Assembly: GCF_018294505.1 (NCBI RefSeq)
Contig: NC_057814.1
Location: 34,942,613 to 35,006,612, forward strand
Source of the DNA: Triticum aestivum
Lineage: Eukaryota > Streptophyta > Magnoliopsida > Poales > Poaceae
DNA length: 64,000 nucleotides
Direction of reading: 5' to 3'
In this document: piece after piece, positions 34,902 to 47,697 of the stretch
Layout of the letters: the number at the start of each line of letters is the position of its first letter
How positions within the stretch are numbered: position 1 is the stretch's first letter
Translations under genes and position numbers: made by a program
Notes under the pieces: generated by a model
What the model was told of the DNA's origin: nothing
Database searches by the model: none
Seen by the model: the letters and a program-made list of their open reading frames with translations, nothing else

Positions 34902-35404
34902 TCAAACATACGCTTTCCATTCCGCCTCTTGCTGGCGGACGCGAGCGAACGATCTTGCCATTTCGTTGGGCGTCCACCGGAGCTCCTCGTCGGTGACACG
35001 CTGGAGCTTATCGGCCCACCTCCACGCAGCAACGAGCCGCCTAGCGCCTATGACCTTCCTCGCGAAGTACCCGTCTTCGTACACCTCCTCGGCACGACGA
35101 CGCGCCTGCCCCCAAAGCTCCGCCGCCTCCTTTTTCCAGGAGGCATCACGGGCTTCACATGCCACCTGGTACCCGGCTTCCTCCTCCGTCACCTCCTTCT
35201 TGAACGCCACTTGCCTGGCTTTCTCAGCTGGCGGCTGTGACTTCCACAGACAAAGATTGTACTGGCTCCAAAACCAATCCAAAGTTGGGGGGTCCGGTGC
35301 AACCTCGTCAGGCGGCGCGTAGGGGTCCTCGTCGCTGCTAATCGAGTGAGCGTCCTCGGGGGGCGCGACTCCTCGTCGGCGCGTGGGCAGACCGGTGGCG
35401 CCAT
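34902..35404 (-). pseudogene. Unknown acidic/helical gene in CACTA1, one frameshift
   Basis: An ATG at 35404 opens a frame (MAPPVCPRADEE). The following acidic segment (SISSDEDPYAPPDE) and the long helical part (DWFWSQYN, EEAGYQVACEARD, RRAEEVYEDGYFARK) are in another frame. The switch is at a run of six C on the minus strand (near 35365); one extra C would join the frames. The gene therefore looks like a captured coding sequence broken by a 1-base loss, or the true start lies downstream. No domain is recognised. A (GA)n run at about 35414-35432 lies in its leader. Confidence 0.5.
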
Positions 35405-35780
35405 GGCTGAGATTTGAGAGAGAGAGAGAGAGGGCGAGCGAGGGAAGGATGTAGATGAGAATGCAGGCGGGACGACGTGAGAAAGGTAGTATTTATTGGC
35501 GGCCGGAATCTAGATCGACGGGGACAATACATACGCCGGTCGCCGGAATTTACGAGTACTGTAGTTTGAATTACACACGATTCCTGCAGCAAAATCCGTG
35601 TGTGAATATAATAGCCGACGGTTTTCAATACAGAACCGTGTCTGATTAATGATCCCCCGCACTCACCTACCAAACCTTAAGCCGCAAGATAGAGTGCCAA
35701 TCGTGTGGGGCCGGTTGTCTTGCCAGATCTTTACATTTTTCTTTTTTGAACAAGAGATATTTACATCGTCTGATGATTTT

Positions 35781-38700
35781 TTAACTCGCACACAAGTACA
35801 CAAAAATATGATTTTTCAAACCGTTATGGTTAGGCGTTGCATGTAGATGTACTTCAAATTTGAATTACGGTCATTAAATGGTTAGAAAATCACTTAAATG
35901 TCTTTAAAAGGTCAAATGACCCCTGAAATTTTCCAAATTTTCACATGACAGTTGTATTAGTACACGTTAAACATAGAAAACAAATTAGTAGGCCGTAATA
36001 GGAAGCTATCTCCCGTTCGACATCAAACATGCATTGTTCCCTCTCGGAACCACAAACCTTCTAGTGAGTTGCTTCGGTTTGTGAGGGGTGTGCGCCCAAA
36101 CTTTCGTCAAACAGGCCAATTTTTTTACCACATCATCTTAATGTCATGACATTAAATCAAGCAAGGTTTCATGTTTTTCTGATCATTTTTTAATTTTTTG
36201 GAATTAAAATGCCATGGCACTCCATGCATGTGCCCATGCCTAGAAACGAATATGTTTGAAAATTCCTTCTAATTTACTGCACATGGAATTAACTCGCACA
36301 CAAGTACACAAAAATATGTTTTTTCAAACCGTTATGGTTAGGCGTTGCATAGAGATGTAGTTCAAATTTGAATTACAGTCATTAAATGGTTAGAAAATCA
36401 CATAAATGTCTTTAAAAGGTCAAATGATCCCTGAAATTTTCCAAATTTTCATATGACAGTTGTATTAGTGCACGTTAAACATAGAAAAAAATGTGAAGGA
36501 AGTAAGAGGAAGATATCTCCCGTTCGTCATCAAACATGCATTGTTCCCTCTCGGAACCACGAACCTTCTAGTGAGTTGCTCCGTTTTGTGAGGGGTGCAT
36601 GTCCAAACTTTCGTCAAACAGGCCAATTTTTTTACCACATTATCTTGGTGGCATGACATTAAGTCAAGCATGGTTTCATGTTTTTCTGATCATTTTTTAA
36701 TTTTTTGGAATTAAAATGCCATGGCACTCCATGCACGTGCCTATGCCTTGAAACCAATATGTTTGAAAATTCCTTCTAATTTACTGCACATGGAATTAAC
36801 TCACACACAAGTACATAAAAATATGATTTTTTTAAACCGTTATGGTTAGGCGTTGCATGTAGATGTAGTTCAACTTTGAATTACGTACGGTCATTAAAGG
36901 GTTAGAAAATCACTTAAATTTCTTTAAAAGGTCAAATGACCCCTGAAATTTTCCAAATTTTCACATGACAGTTGTATTAGTGCACGTTAAACGTAGAAAA
37001 AAATTTGAAGGCCGTAAGAGGAAGCTATCTCCCGTTTGTCATAAAAAATGCATTGTTCCCTCTCGGAACCACGAATCTTCTAGTGAGTTGCTCCGGTTTG
37101 TGAGGGTGTGTGTCCAAACTTTTGTCAAACATGCCAATTTCTTTACCACATCATCTCGGTGGCATGACATTACATCAACCAAGGTTTCATGTGTTTATGA
37201 TTTTTTTATTTTTTGGAATTAAAATGCTATGGCACGCCATGCATGTGCCCATGCCTTGAAACCAATATCTTTAAAAATTCCTTTTATTTTACTGCACATG
37301 GAATTAACTCGCACACAAGTACACAAAATATGGTTTTCGAACCGTTTTGGTTAGGCATTGCATGTAGATGTAGTTCAAATTTGAATTACGGTCATTAAAT
37401 GATTAGAAAATCACTTGAATGTCTTTAAAAGGTCAAACGCCTCTGAAATTTTTCAAATTTTCACATGACAGTTGTGTTAGTGGACGTTAAACGTAGAAAA
37501 AAATTTAAAGGCCATAAGAGGAAGCTATTTCCCGTTCGTCATCAAACATGCATTGTTCCCACTCGGAACCACGAAGCTTCTAGTGAGTTGCTCCGGGTTG
37601 TGAGGGGTGTGTGTCCAAACTTTTGTCAAACAGGCCAATTTTTTACCACATCACCTTGGTGGCATGACATTAAATCAAGCAAGGTTTCATGTTTTTCTGA
37701 TCATTTTTTAATTTTTTGGAATTAAAATGCCATGGCACTCCATGCATGTGCCCATGCCTTGAAACAATATGTTTGAAAAATCCTTCTAATTTACTGCACA
37801 TGGAATTAACTCGCACACAAGTACACAAAAATATGATTTTTCAAACCGCTATGGTTAGGCATTGCATGTAGATGTAGTTCAAATTTCAATTACGGTAATT
37901 AAATGGCTAGAAAATCACTTAAATGTCTTTAAAAGGTCAAATGACCCCTGAAATTTTCCAAATTTTCACATGACAGTTGTATTAGTGCATGTTAAACGTA
38001 GAAAAAACTTGAAGGCCGTAAGAGGAAGCTATCTCCCGTTCGTCATCAAACATGTATTGTTCCCTATCGGAACCACGAACCTTCTAGTGAGTTGCTCCGG
38101 TTTGTGAGGGGTGTGTGTCCAAACTTTCGTCAAACATGCCAATTTGGCATGACATTAAATCAAGCAAGGTTTCATGTTTTTCTGATTATTTTTTAATTTT
38201 TTGGAATCAAAATGCCATGGCACTCCATGCATGTGCCCATGCCTGGAAACCAATATGTTTAAAAATTCCTTCTAATTTACTGCACATGGAATTAACTCAC
38301 ACACAAGTACACAAAAAATGATTTTTCGAACCGTTTTGGTTAGGCGTTGCATGTAGATGTAGTTCAAATTTGAATTACGGTCATTAAATGGTTAGAAAAT
38401 CACTTTAATGTCTTTAAAAGGTCGAATGACCCTGAAATTTTCCAAATTTTCACATGACAGTTGTATTAGTGCACGTTAAATGTAGAAAAAATATTGAAGG
38501 CCGTAAGAGGAAGCTATCTCCCGTTTGTCATTAAACATGCATTGTTCCCTCTCGGAACCACGAACCTTCTAGTGAGTTGCTCCGGTTTGTGAGGGTGTGT
38601 GTCCAAACTTTTGTCAAACATGCCAGATTCTTTACCACATCATCTCGGTGGCATGACATTACATCAACCAAGGTTTCATGTGTTTATGATTTTTTTTATT

Positions 38701-38962
38701 TTTTGGAATTAAAATGCCATGGCATGCCATGCATGTGCCCATGCCTTTAAACCAATATGTTCGAAAATTCCTTCTAATTTACTGCACATGGAATTAACTC
38801 GCACAAAAGTACACAAAAATATGATTTTTCAAACCGATATGGTTAGGCATTGCATGTAGATGTAGTTCAAATTTCAATTACGGTCATTAAATGGTTAGAA
38901 AATCACTTAAATGTCTTTAAAAGGTCAAATCACCACTGAAATTTTCCAAATTTTCACATGAT
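35781..38962 (+). repeat. CACTA1 tandem array, about 500-bp units, left block
   Basis: Seven units begin with ttaactcgcacacaag at 35781, 36289, 36796, 37304, 37806, 38292 and 38804 (spacings 486-512). The last is split by Copia C. Units are highly similar to each other. Each carries the same 60-86-codon frame (MTVVLVHVK...). The array continues at 47698. Confidence 0.92.
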
Positions 38963-38967
38963 AGTTG
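38963..38967 (+). repeat. Copia C target-site duplication agttg, left
   Basis: Matches 47698-47702. Other array units read cagttgtattag here, confirming the insertion point. Confidence 0.93.
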
Positions 38968-40701
38968 TGTTGGGGAACGTAGTAATTTCAAAAAATTTCC
39001 TACGCACACGCAAGATCATGGTGATGCATAGCAACGAGATGGGAGAGTGTTGTCCACGTACCCTCGTAGACCGAAAGCGGAAGCGTTAATACAACGCGAT
39101 TGATGTAGTCGTACGTCTTCACGATCCGACCGATCAAGTACCGAACGTACGACACCTCCGAGTTCAGCACACGTTCAGCTCGATGACGTCCCTCGAACTC
39201 CGATCCAGCCGAGTGTTGAGGGAGAGTTTCGTCAGCACGACGGCATGATGACGATGATGATGTTCTACCGACGCAGGGCTTCGCCTAAGCACCGCTACGA
39301 TATTATCAAGGTGTAATATGGTGGAGGGGGGCACCACACACGGCTAAGAGATCAATGATCAATTGTTGTGTCTATGGGGTGCCCCCTGCCCCCGTATATA
39401 AAGGATTAGGGGGAGGTGCGGCCAGCCTTGGGGCGCGCCAGGAGGAGTCCTACTCCCACCGGGAGTAGGACTCCCCCCCCTTTTCCTAGTTGGATTAGGA
39501 CTTGGGAGGGGGGAAAGAGGAGAGGGAGAAGAAGGAAGGGGGGCGCCGCCCCCTTCTCCTTGTCATATTCGGACTAGGGGGAGGGGCGCGTGGCCCAGCC
39601 CTAGCCGCCTCTCCTCTCTTCCACCTAGGCCCACTAAGGCCCATTATGTTGCCGGGGGGTTCCGGTAACCTCCCGGTACTCCGGTAAAATCCCGATTTCA
39701 CCCGGAACACTTCCGATATCCAAACATAGGCTTCCAATATATCAATCTTTATGTCTCAACCATTTTGAGACTCCTCGTCATGTCCGTGATCACATCTGGG
39801 ACTCCGAACAACCTTCGGTACAACAAAACATATAAACTCATAATATAACTGTCATCGAAACGTTAAGCGTGCGGACCCTATAGGTTCGAGAACTATGTAG
39901 ACATGACCGAGACACGTCTCCGGTCAATAACCAATAGCGGAACCTGGATGCTCATATTGGCTCCCACATATTCTACGAAGATCTTTATCGGTCAGACCGC
40001 ATAACAACATACGTTGTTCCCTTTGTCATCGGTATGTTACTTGCCCGAGATTCGATCGTCGGTATCTCAATACCTAGTTCAATCTCGTTACCGGCAAGTC
40101 TCTTTACTCGTTCCATAATACATCATCTCGCAACAAACTCATTAGTTGCAATGCTTGCAAGGCTTAAGTGATGTGCATTACCGAGAGGGCCCAGAGATAC
40201 CTCTCCGACAATCGGAGTGACAAATCCTAATCTCGAAATACGCCAACCCAACAAGTACCTTCGGAGACACCTGTAGAGCACCTTTATAATCACCCAGTTA
40301 CGTTGTGATGTTTGGTAGCACACAAAGTGTTCCTCCGGTAAACGGGAGTTGCATAATCTCATAGTCATAGGAACATGTATAAGTCATGAAGAAAGCAATA
40401 GCAACATACTAAACGATCGAGTGCTAAGCTAACGGAATGGGTCAAGTCAATCACATCATTCTCCTAATGATGTGATCCCGTTAATCAAATGACAACTCAT
40501 GTCAATGGCTAGGAAACATAACCATCTTTGATCAACGAGCTAGTCAAGTAGAGGCATACTAGTGACACTCTGTTTGTCTATGTATTCACACAAGTATTAT
40601 GTTTCCGGTTAATACAATTCTAGCATGAATAATAAACATTTATCATGATATAAGGAAATAAATAATAACTTTATTATTGCCTCTAGGGCATATTTCCTTC
40701 A
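38968..40701 (-). repeat. Copia C 3' LTR
   Basis: On the minus strand it starts TGAAGGAAATATGCCC (40701) and ends CCCCAACA (38968). A TATA-like tatata is at 39395-39400. The small frames at 39495-39737 and 40123-40368 recur in the other LTR and are not genes. Confidence 0.95.
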
Positions 40702-40716
40702 GTCTCCCACTTGCAC
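40702..40716 (-). other. Copia C polypurine tract
   Basis: gtgcaagtgggagac on the minus strand, directly before the LTR. Confidence 0.85.
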
Positions 40717-40734
40717 TAGAGTCAATAATCTAGA

Positions 40735-42668
40735 TTACACAGTAATGATTCTTACACCCATGGAGCCTTGGTGCTGATCATGTTTTGCTCGTGGAAGAGG
40801 CTTAGTCAATGGGTCTGCAACATTCAGATCCGTATGTATCTTGCAAATTTCTATGTCTCCCACCTGGACTAAATCCCGGATGGAATTGAAGCGTCTCTTG
40901 ATGTGTTTGGTTCTCTTGTGAAATCTGGATTCCTTTGCTAAGGCAATTGCACCAGTATTGTCACAAAAGATTTTCATTGGACCCGATGCACTAGGTATGA
41001 CACCTAGATCGGATATGAACTCCTTCATCCAGACTCCTTCATTTGCTGCTTCCGAAGCAGCTATGTACTCCACTTCACACGTAGATCCCGCCACGACGCT
41101 TTGTTTAGAACTGCACCAACTGACAGCTCCACCATTCAATGTAAACACGTATCCGGTTTGCGAGTTAGAATTCATCCAGATCAGTGTCAAAGCTTGCATC
41201 GACTTAACCATTTACGATGAGCTCTTTGTCACCTCCATAAACGAGAAACATATCCTTAGTCCTTTTCAGGTATTTCAGGATGTTCTTTACCGCTGTCCAG
41301 TGATCCACTCCTGGATTACTTTGGTACCATCCTGCCAGACTTATAGCAAGGCATACATCAGGTCTTGTACACAGCATTGCATACATGATAGAGCCTATGG
41401 CTGAAGCATAGGGAACATCTTTCATCTTCTCTCAATCTTCTGCAGTGGTCGGGCATTGAGTCTTACTCAACTTCAGACCTTGTAACACAGTCAAGAACCC
41501 TTTCTTTGCTTGATCCATTTTGAACTTCTTCAAAACTTTGTCAAGGTATGTGCTTTGTGAAAGTCCAATTAAGCGTCTTGATCTATCTCTATAGATCTTG
41601 ATGCCTAATATATACGCAGCTTCACCGAGGTCTTTCATTGAAAAACCTCTTATTCAAGTATCAATTTATGCTATCCAGAAATTCTATATCATTTCCAATC
41701 AGCAATATGTCATCCACATATAATATCAGAAATGCTACAGAGCTCCCACTCACTTTCTTGTAAATACAGGTTTCTCCAAAAGTCGGTACAAAACCAAATG
41801 CTTTGATCACACTATCAAAGCATTTATTCCAACTCCGAGAGGCTTGCACCAGTCCATAAATGGATCGCTGGAGCTTGCACACTTTGTTAGCTCCCTTTGG
41901 ATCGATAAAACCTTCCGGTTGCATCATATACAACTCTTCTTCCAGAAATCCATTCAGGAATGCAGTTTTGACATCCATTTGCCAAATTTCATAATCATAA
42001 AATGCGAGAATTGCTAACATGATTCGAACAGACTTAAGCATCGCTACGGGTGAGAAGGTCTCATCGTAGTCAATCCCTTGAACTTGTCGAAAACCTTTCG
42101 CAACAGGTCGAGCTTTATAGACAGTAACATTACCGTCAGCGTCAGTCTTCTTCTTGAAGATCCATTTATTTTCAATAGCTTGCCAATCATCGGGCAAGTC
42201 AACCAAAGTCCATACTTTGTTCTCATACATGGATCCCATCTCGGATTTCATGGCCTCAAGCCATTTTGCTGAATCTGGGCTCACCATCGCTTCTTCACAG
42301 TTCGTAGGTTCGTCATGGTCTAGTAACATAACCTCCAGAACAGGATTACCGTACCACTCTGGTGCGGATCTTACTCTGGTTGACCTACAAGGTTCAGTAA
42401 CAACTTGATCTGAAGTTCCATGATCATCATCATTAAGTTCCACACTAATTGGTGTAGGCGTCACAGGAACCTGTTTCTGTGATGAACTATTTTCCAATAA
42501 GGGAGCAGGTACTGTTACCTCATCAAGTTCTACTTTCCTCCCACTCACTTCTTTCGAGAGAAACTCCTTCTCTAGAAAAGATCCATTCTTAGCAACGAAT
42601 GTCTTGCCTTCGGATCTGTGATAGAAGTGTACCCAACAGTCTCCTTTGGGTATCCTATGAAGACACAT
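40735..42668 (-). pseudogene. Copia C RT and RNase H
   Basis: RT is open from 42668 to 41661 with NKWIFKKK, KTAFLNGFL and catalytic YVDD near 41709-41720. A 1-base frameshift follows near 41661. The next frame ends at a TGA near 41432 where Copia A has Arg. A TAA near 41207 replaces the Tyr codon of the next conserved stretch. RNase H then runs open to 40735 (SKQSVVAGSTCE, FCDNTGAI, HTDLNVADPLTKPL). Four lesions in about 1.9 kb make it non-functional. Confidence 0.9.
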
Positions 42669-44724
42669 TTCTCCGATTTAGGTTCGAGCTTATCAGGTTG
42701 AAGCTTCTTCACATAAGCATCGCAGCCCCAAACTTTAAGAAACGACAACTTTGGTTTCTTGCCAAACAACAGTTCATAAGGCGTCCTCTCAACGGATTTC
42801 GATGGTGCCCTATTTAACGTGAATGCAGCCGTCTCTAAAGCATAACCCCAAAATGATAGCAGTAAATCAGTAAGAGACATCATAGATCGCACCATATCTA
42901 GTAAAGTACGATTACGACGTTCAGACACACCATTACGTTGTGGTGTTCCGGGTGGCGTGAGTTGCGAAACTATTCCGCATTGTTTCAAATGTAGACCAAA
43001 CTCGTAACTCAAATATTCTCCTCCACGATCTGATCGTAGAAACTTTATTTTCTTGTTACAATGATTTTCAACTTCACTCTGAAATTCTTTGAACTTTTCA
43101 AATGTTTCAGACTTATGTTTCATTAAGTAGATATACCCATATCTGCTCAAATCATCTGTGAAGGTGAGAAAATAACGATATCCGCCACGAGCCTCAATAT
43201 TCATCGGACCACATACATCTGTATGTATGATTTCCAACAAATCTGTTGCTCTCTCTCCATAGTTCCGGAGAACGGCGTTTTAGTCATCTTGCCCATGAGG
43301 CACGGTTCGCAAGTACCAAGTGATTCATAATCAAGTGATTCCAAAAGTCCATCAGTATGGAGTTTCTTCATGCGCTTTATACCGATATGACCTAAACGGC
43401 AGTGCCACATATAAGTTGCACTATCATTATCAACTCTGCATATTTTGGCTTCGACATTATGAATATGTGTATCACTACTATCGAGATTCATTAAAAATAG
43501 GCCACTCTTCAAGGGTGCATGACCATAAAAGATATTACTCATATAAATAGAACAACCATTATTCTCTGATTTAAATGAATAACCGTCTCGCATCAAACAA
43601 GATCCAGATATAATGTTCATGCTCAACGCTGGCACCAAATAACAATTATTTAGGTCTAATACTAATCCCGAAGGTAGATGTAGAGGTAGCGTGCCGACCG
43701 CGATCACATCGACTTTGGAACCGTTTCCCACGCGCATCGTCACCTCGTCCTTGGCCAGTGTTCGCTTAATCCGTAGTCCCTGTTTCGAGTTGCAAATATT
43801 AGCAACATAACTAGTATCAAATACCCAGGTGCTACTGCGAGCTCTAGTAAGGTACACATCAATAACATGTATATCACATATACCTTTGTTCACCTTGCCA
43901 TCCTTCTTATCCGCCAAATACTTGGGGCAGTTCCGCTTCCAGTGACCAGTCTGCTTGCAGTAGAAGCACTCAGTCTCAGGCTTAGGTCCAGACTTGGGTT
44001 TCTTCTCCTGAACAGCAACTTGCTTGCTGTTCTTCTTGAAGTTCCCCTTCTTCTTCCCTTTGCCCTTTTTCTTGAAACTAGTGGTCTTATTGACCATCAA
44101 CACTTGATGCTCCTTTTTGATTTCTACCTCCGCAGCCTTTAGCATTGCGAAGAGCTCGGGAATCGTCTTATCCATCCCTTGCATGTTATAGTTCATCACG
44201 AAGCTCTTGTAGCTTGGTGGCAGTGATTGAAGAATTCTGTCAATGACGCTATCATCCGGAAGATTAACTCCCAGTTGAATCAAGTGATTGTTATACCCAG
44301 ACATTTTGAGTATATGCTCACTGACAGAACTATTCTCTTCCATCTTGCAGCTGTAGAACTTATTGGAGACTTCATATCTCTCAATCCGGGCATTTGCTTG
44401 AAATATTAACTTCAACTCCTGGAACATCTCATATGCTCCATGACGTTCAAAACGTCGTTGAAGACCCGGTTCTAAGCCGTAAAGCATGGCACACTGAACT
44501 ATCGAGTAGTCATCAGCTTTGCTCTGCCAGACGTTCATAACATCTGGTGTTGCTCCTGCAGCAGGCCTGGCACCCAGCGGTGCTTCCAGGACGTAATTCT
44601 TCTGTGCAGCAATGAGGATAATCCTCAAGTTACGGACCCAGTCCGTGTAATTGCTACCATCATCTTTCAACTTTGCTTTCTCAAGGAACGCATTAAAATT
44701 CAACGGAACAACAGCACGGGCCAT
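42572..44724 (-). pseudogene. Copia C gag, protease and integrase
   Basis: Gag opens at ATG 44724 (MARAVVPLNF) and is unbroken through the helical domain and zinc knuckle (CFYCKQTGHWKRNC). The protease site reads FDTSY instead of the DTGS seen in Copia A, so the catalytic loop Gly is lost. The integrase finger (HCRLGH...CEPC) follows. An extra two bases in a GA run near 43240 shift the frame. The core then has catalytic contexts HTDVCGP, RSDRGGEY and NGVSERRN, all intact. A 1-base loss near 42650 shifts the frame again before RT. Confidence 0.92.
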
Positions 44725-45943
44725 CTATCTACAATTAACATAGACAAGCAAGATACTATCAGGTACTAAGTTCATGATAAATTTAAGTTCAATTAATCAT
44801 ATTACTTAAGAACTCCCACTTAGATAGACATCCCTCTAATCATCTAAGTGATCACGTGATCCAAATCAACTAAACCATAACCGATCATCACGTGAAATGG
44901 AGTAGTTTTCAATGGTGAACATCACTATGTAGATCATATCTATTATATGATTCATGCTCAACCTTTCGGTCTCAGTGTTCCGAGGCCATATCTGCATATG
45001 CTAGGCTCGTCAAGTTTAACCTGAGTATTCTACGTGTGCAAAACTGGCTTGCACCCGTTGTAGATGGACGTAGAGCTTATCACACCCGATCATCACGTGG
45101 TGTCTGGGCACGACGAACTTTGGCAACGGTGCATACTCAGGGAGAACACTTTTATCTTGAAATTTAGTGAGTGATCATCTTATAATGCTACCGTCAATCA
45201 AAGCAAGATAAGATGCATAAAAGATAAACATCACATGCAATCAATATAAGTGATATGATATGACCATCATCATCTTGTGCTTGTGATCTCCATCTCCGAA
45301 GCACCATCATGATCTCCATCGTCACCGGCGCGACACCTTGATCTCCATCGTAGCATCGTTGTCGTCTCGCCAACTATTGCTTCTACGACTATCGCTACCG
45401 CTTAGTGATCAAATAAAGCAATTACATGGCGATTGCATTGCATACAATAAAGCGACAACCATATGGCTCCTGCCAGTTGCCGATAACTCGGTTACAAAAC
45501 ATGATCATCTCATACAATAAAATTTAGCATCATGTCTTGACCATATCACATCACAACATGCCCTGCAAAAACAAGTTAGACGTCCTCTACTTTGTTGTTG
45601 CAAGTTTTACGTGGCTGCTACTGGACTTAGCAAGAACCGTTCTTACCTACGCATCAAAACCACAACGATAGTTTGTCAAGTTGGTGCTGTTTTAACCTTC
45701 GCAAGGATCGGGCGTAGCCACACTCGGTTCAACTAAGTTGGAGAAACTGACACCCGCCAGCCACCTCTGTGCAAAGCACGTCGGAAGAACCAGTCTCGCG
45801 TACGCGTACGCGTAATGTCGGTCCGGGCCGCTTCATCCAACAATACCGCCGAACCAAAGTATGACATGCTGGTAAGCAGTATGACTTATATCGCCCACAA
45901 CTCACTTGTGTTCTACTCGTGCATATGACATCTACGCATAAAA
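44725..45943 (-). other. Copia C untranslated leader
   Basis: About 1.2 kb between the primer-binding site and gag, without a supported gene. A long leader with packaging and dimerisation signals is usual for Angela/BARE elements. Confidence 0.7.
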
Positions 45944-45960
45944 CCTGGCTCGGATGCCAC
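45944..45960 (-). other. Copia C primer-binding site
   Basis: On the minus strand tggcatccgagcca follows the LTR end ccccaaca after one base. It resembles the Met-tRNA type site with mismatches. Confidence 0.75.
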
Positions 45961-47697
45961 TGTTGGGGAACGTAGTAATTTCAAAAAAATTCCTACGCAC
46001 ACGCAAGATCATGGTGATGCATAGCAACGAGATGGGAGAGTGTTGTCCACGTACCCTCGTAGACCGAAAGCGGAAGCGTTAATACAACGCGATTGATGTA
46101 GTCGTACGTCTTCACGATCCGACCGATCAAGTACCGAACGTACGGCACCTCCGAGTTCAGCACACGTTCAGCTCGATGACGTCCCTCGAACTCCGATCCA
46201 GCCGAGTGTTGAGGGAGAGTTTCGTCAGCACGACGGCGTGATGACGATGATGATGTTCTACCGATGCAGGGCTTCGCCTAAGCACCGCTACAATATTATT
46301 GAGGTGTAATATGGTGGAGGGGGGCACCGCACACGGCTAAGAGATCAATGATCAATTGTTGTGTCTATGGGGTGCCCCCTGCCCCCATATATAGAGGATC
46401 AAAGGGGGGAGGTGCGGCCAGCCTTGGGGCGCGCCAGGAGGAGTCCTACTCCCACCGGGAGTAGGACTCCCCCCCCTTTTCCTAGTTGGATTAGGACTTG
46501 GGAGGGGGGAAAGAGGAGAGGGAGAAGAAGGAAGGGGGGCGCCGCCCCCTTCTCCTTGTCATATTCGGACTAGGGGGAGGGGCGCGTGGCCCAGCCCTAG
46601 CCGCCTCTCCTCTCTTCCACCTAGGCCCACTAAGGCCCATTATGTTGCCGGGGGGTTCCGGTAACCTCCCGGTACTCCGGTAAAATCCCGATTTCACCCG
46701 GAACACTTCCGATATCCAAACATAGGCTTCCAATATATCAATCTTTATGTATCGACCATTTCGAGACTCCTCATCATGTCCGGGATCACATCTGGGACTC
46801 CGAACAACCTTCGGTACATCAAAACATATAAACTCATAATATAACTGTCATCGAAACGTTAAGCGTGCGGACCCTACGGGTTCGAGAACTATGTAGACAT
46901 GACCGAGACACGTCTCCGGTCAATAACCAATAGCGGAACCTGGATGCTCATATTGGCTCCCACATATTCTACGAAGATCTTTATCGGTCAGACCGCATAA
47001 CAACATACGTTGTTCCCTTTGTCATCGGTATGTTACTTAACCGAGATTCGATAGTCGGTATCTCAATACCTAGTTCAATCTCATTACCGGCAAGTCTCTT
47101 TACTTGTTCTGTAATACATCATCTCGCAACAAGCTCATTAGTTGCAATGCTTGCAAGGCTTAAGTGATGTGCATTACCGAGAGGGCCCAGAGATACCTCT
47201 CCGACAATCGGAGTGACAAATCCTAATCTCGAAATACGCCAACCCAACAAGTACCTTCGGAGACACCTGTAGAGCACCTTTATAATCACCCAGTTACGTT
47301 GTGACGTTTGGTAGAACACAAAGTGTTCCTCCGGTAAATGGGAGTTGCATAATCTCATAGTCATAGGAACATGTATAAGTCATGAAGAAAGCAATAGCAA
47401 TATACTAAACGATCGAGTGCTAAGCTAACGGAATGGGTCAAGTCAATCACATCATTCTCCTAATGATGTGATCCCGTTAATAAAATGACAACTCATGTCA
47501 ATGGCTAGGAAACATAACCATCTTTGATCAACGAGCTAGTCAAGTAGAGGCATACTAGTGACACTCTGTTTGTCTATGTATTCACACAGGTATTATGTTT
47601 CCGGTTAATACAATTCTAGCATGAATAATAAACATTTATCATGATATAAGGAAATAAATAATAACTTTATTATTTCCTCTAGGGCATATTTCCTTCA
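45961..47697 (-). repeat. Copia C 5' LTR
   Basis: Same ends as 38968-40701 and 1,737 bp long. The promoter-like tatata lies at about 46387-46393. Confidence 0.95.

Larger units (their letters stand above)
38968..47697 (-). mobile_element. Copia C: full-length Angela/WIS-like retrotransposon in CACTA1
   Basis: It has two LTRs of 1,734 and 1,737 bp, a TSD (agttg), primer-binding site, gag-pol and polypurine tract, all on the minus strand. By eye the LTRs differ at about 33 positions plus small indels (near 1.9%). Coding is complete in order but broken by several indels and stops. Its layout serves as the reference for the pieces of Copia A. Confidence 0.95.

Noticed and set aside
39495..39737. 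80-codon frame, repeated at 46491-46733
   Set aside because: It is part of the Angela LTR and present in both LTRs. It is not a gene.
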